From positions 2,812,501-2,876,500 of the forward strand of contig NZ_CP018171.1 in assembly GCF_001889605.1 (NCBI RefSeq): a stretch of DNA of 64,000 nucleotides, read 5' to 3'. A program made the position numbers and the translations under genes. Positions 62,225 through 64,000 of this stretch are shown here, piece by piece. The notes below the pieces were generated by a model. It searched no databases, was not told the origin of the DNA, and saw nothing but the letters and a program-made list of their open reading frames with translations. The stretch's first letter is position 1; each line of letters begins with the position of its first letter. Source of the DNA: Aquibium oceanicum. GTDB lineage: Bacteria; Pseudomonadota; Alphaproteobacteria; Rhizobiales; Rhizobiaceae.

Positions 62225-63436
62225 ATGGATCATGCGGACGCGAATGACATCATCGTCGCCGGCGCGGGACCGGCGGGACTGATCGCGGCGCTGGCGCTTG
62301 CCGATGCCGGCTTCGGCGTAGAGCTGATCGGGCCGGCCCCATCGACCGAGGATCGCCGCACGACGGCCCTGATGATGCCGTCTCTGGCTTTCCTCGACGA
62401 CCTCGGCCTGAAGGACGCCGTTCTGGCGCATGGCGCGCCGCTGCGGGCGATGCGCATCGTGGACGCGACGCGCCGCCTGCTGCGCAGCCGACCCGTCTCC
62501 TTCCATGCGAGCGAAATGGGGGAGGACGCCTTCGGCTGGAACATCCCCAACGGCGCGCTTGTGCGCGAACTCGAAGCCGCGGTGGTGGCGCGGACCGCGA
62601 TCAACTGGACGCGCGAGGCGGTGTCGCGCTGGCAGGCGGCCGACGATGCCGTCGAGGCATTTCCCGCGGAGGCTGCGCCGATCACGGCCCGGCTGGCGGT
62701 CGCTGCCGACGGCCGGAACTCGAAGGCGCGAGAAGCCGCAGGGATCCGCGTCGCGACGCATTCGTACCGTCAGGCGGCGCTGGTGTTCAACTTCGCCCAT
62801 GGGCGCCCGCACGGCGACATCTCGACCGAATTCCACACCGAGACCGGACCGTTTACGCAAGTGCCGTTGCCCGGCCAGCGATCGAGCCTGGTGTGGGTGC
62901 TCCGCCCCGAGCGCGCGGAGCAGCTGGCCGAGACCGGCGACGAGGAATTGTCGGCGCTGGTCGAGGAACAGATGCAGTCGATGCTCGGCAAGGTTTCCGT
63001 GGAGCCGGGCCGCCAGGTGTATCCGCTGTCCGCTGCGCTACCGTCGAGTTTCGCCAGGAAGCGCGTGGCGCTTGTCGGCGAGGCGGCGCATGTCTTTCCG
63101 CCGATCGGCGCCCAGGGGCTCAATCTCGGCATCCGCGACATCCGCGATCTCGCCGCGACCGCGCAGCGGCATGCGGAGGATCCCGGCTCGGGGGCGGCAC
63201 TGCGCGCCTATTCGCTGCGCAGAGGCCCCGACATCCTCGCCCGCACCGGCGCGGTCAACGCGCTCAACCGTTCGCTGCTGTCGAACTTCCTGCCGGCGCA
63301 GCTTGCCCGCTCCGCCGGACTGGGCATCCTGTCGGCATCCGCGCCGCTGCGGGCCATGTTCATGCGCGAGGGCCTGGAGCCGGGTTCCGGCCTCAGGAGC
63401 GCCTTCTCAGGTCGACGGGAAGAGGTCGGGCGGTAG
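62225..63436 (+). CDS. UbiH/UbiF/Coq6-family FAD monooxygenase
   Basis: A 403-residue flavoprotein. The FAD site is IIVAGAGPAGLIAALALADAG; the mid-domain has AADGRNSKAREAAGI, and the second FAD motif is ALVGEAAHVFPPIGAQGLNLGIRDI. These enzymes hydroxylate the ring of ubiquinone precursors. Which carbon is modified cannot be read from the sequence. The ATG at 62225 has no strong ribosome site but gives the standard start. The stop at 63436 lies inside the convergent AEC gene. Confidence 0.9.
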   Translation: MDHADANDIIVAGAGPAGLIAALALADAGFGVELIGPAPSTEDRRTTALMMPSLAFLDDLGLKDAVLAHGAPLRAMRIVDATRRLLRSRPVSFHASEMGEDAFGWNIPNGALVRELEAAVVARTAINWTREAVSRWQAADDAVEAFPAEAAPITARLAVAADGRNSKAREAAGIRVATHSYRQAALVFNFAHGRPHGDISTEFHTETGPFTQVPLPGQRSSLVWVLRPERAEQLAETGDEELSALVEEQMQSMLGKVSVEPGRQVYPLSAALPSSFARKRVALVGEAAHVFPPIGAQGLNLGIRDIRDLAATAQRHAEDPGSGAALRAYSLRRGPDILARTGAVNALNRSLLSNFLPAQLARSAGLGILSASAPLRAMFMREGLEPGSGLRSAFSGRREEVGR

Positions 63437-64000
63437 GAAACCGCTCTTGATGAGATAGAGAAGCCCGGTGACGGTGAAGACCGACAGCACCGTCGTGATC
63501 AGGACGCTCGCCGACGCCCGCTCCATCCACACCCCGTACTGCTGTGCGATGACGAAGACGTTGGTCGCGGTCGGAAGACCGGCGAGCAGCACGGCGGTGT
63601 AGACCCAGACCGGATCGAAATCACCGACTGCGCTGAGCACCAGGTAGCAGAGCACGGGATGCAGGATGAGCTTGATCCCGGCGATCGGCGCCATAGCACG
63701 GGGAACGCGCTTCAGCGGCCGCAGCGCCAGCGTCACGCCCATGGTGAAGAGCGCGCAGGGTGCGGCGGCCCGGGCGAGCATCTCCAGGAGCCTCTGGAGA
63801 GATTCGGGTGGCGTCCAGGCAAAGGCGGCGGCGCAAACCCCGACGGCGGTGGCTATGATGAAGGGATGCAGCACGATCCGCTTCACGACATCGACGACCA
63901 GCGATCCGAACGATCGCTTCTCGCCGCCCGACAAGGCCATCATCATCGGCGCGATGGCGAAGTGCATGATGTTTTCGAAGCAGAAGATGAGCGCAACCGG
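63407..64000 (-). CDS. AEC (auxin efflux carrier) family transporter, 5' end outside window
   Basis: About 198 C-terminal residues with six membrane helices. IATAVGVCAAAFAWTPPESLQRLLEMLARAAAPCALFTMGVTLAL, read as several helices, and LPTATNVFVIAQQYGVWMERAS are the AEC signatures; the last stretch includes the conserved NV.V.A..YG region. The frame is open to base 64000, so the gene begins beyond the window. Bacterial AEC carriers export or import organic acids such as malate. Its end overlaps the end of the ubiH-like gene by 30 bases, tail to tail. Confidence 0.88.
   Translation of the reverse strand, partial: PVALIFCFENIMHFAIAPMMMALSGGEKRSFGSLVVDVVKRIVLHPFIIATAVGVCAAAFAWTPPESLQRLLEMLARAAAPCALFTMGVTLALRPLKRVPRAMAPIAGIKLILHPVLCYLVLSAVGDFDPVWVYTAVLLAGLPTATNVFVIAQQYGVWMERASASVLITTVLSVFTVTGLLYLIKSGFLPPDLFPST

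Overview
This window looks like chromosomal DNA from a GC-rich alphaproteobacterium of the order Hyphomicrobiales (Rhizobiales), probably near Phyllobacteriaceae (Mesorhizobium, Aquamicrobium or Nitratireductor type). The support is a phosphatidylcholine synthase (pcs), a 674-residue RpoD with a long acidic N-terminal region, a fused CysNC next to cysD, the trpD-trpC-moaC-moeA block, the dacC-tmk-holB-metG-tatD-MBL block, HlyU and PpiD. The genus is an inference; no 16S rRNA gene is present.

Layout. 1-5289: end of a lytic transglycosylase gene, a NADH-dehydrogenase-like flavoprotein of the family usually fused to SelD, and the sulfate-assimilation genes cysD-cysNC-cysQ (minus strand). 5612-5701: tRNA-Ser(TGA). 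5802-6961: a decayed IS3-family element. 7303-17968: a ten-gene-scale catabolic island, all on the plus strand and tightly overlapping: GntR/FCD regulator, HyuA and HyuB (hydantoinase/5-oxoprolinase family; HyuB carries a one-base frameshift), TRAP small and large permeases, an M19 dipeptidase-like protein, an M24 peptidase, the TRAP binding protein and a DUF4392 D-glutamate-cyclase-like protein. 17999-24895: housekeeping genes (moeA, moaC, trpC, trpD, ppiD on minus; tpiA and secG on plus). 25131-32613: L,D-transpeptidase, remains of an aidB-like acyl-CoA dehydrogenase gene, pyrG, an orphan membrane protein and a large secreted subtilase with six tandem C-terminal repeats. 32994-41049: rlpA, dacC, tmk, holB, metG, tatD, an MBL-fold hydrolase and ybaK, mostly overlapping. 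41309-50741: a FAH hydrolase, a glycosyltransferase, tRNA-Gln(CTG), a cyclic-nucleotide-binding protein paired with an unusual ABC exporter that lacks a normal Walker A motif, then HlyU, YjbQ, a Uma2 nuclease and an Ala-rich unknown. 50861-55104: rpoD and dnaG. 55309-60093: a BMP-type nucleoside ABC transporter operon. 60207-64000: quinone oxidoreductase, pcs, a UbiH-type monooxygenase and the end of an AEC transporter gene.

The most interesting unit is the 7.3-18 kb island. A DUF4392 protein (the family of mammalian D-glutamate cyclase, which makes 5-oxo-D-proline) next to HyuA/HyuB (the family of ATP-dependent 5-oxoprolinase), two peptidases and a complete TRAP transporter suggests uptake and breakdown of a lactam or D-glutamyl compound. 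The second is the ABC protein at 44364-47147 with a greatly expanded, degenerate nucleotide-binding half, coupled to a cNMP-binding protein.
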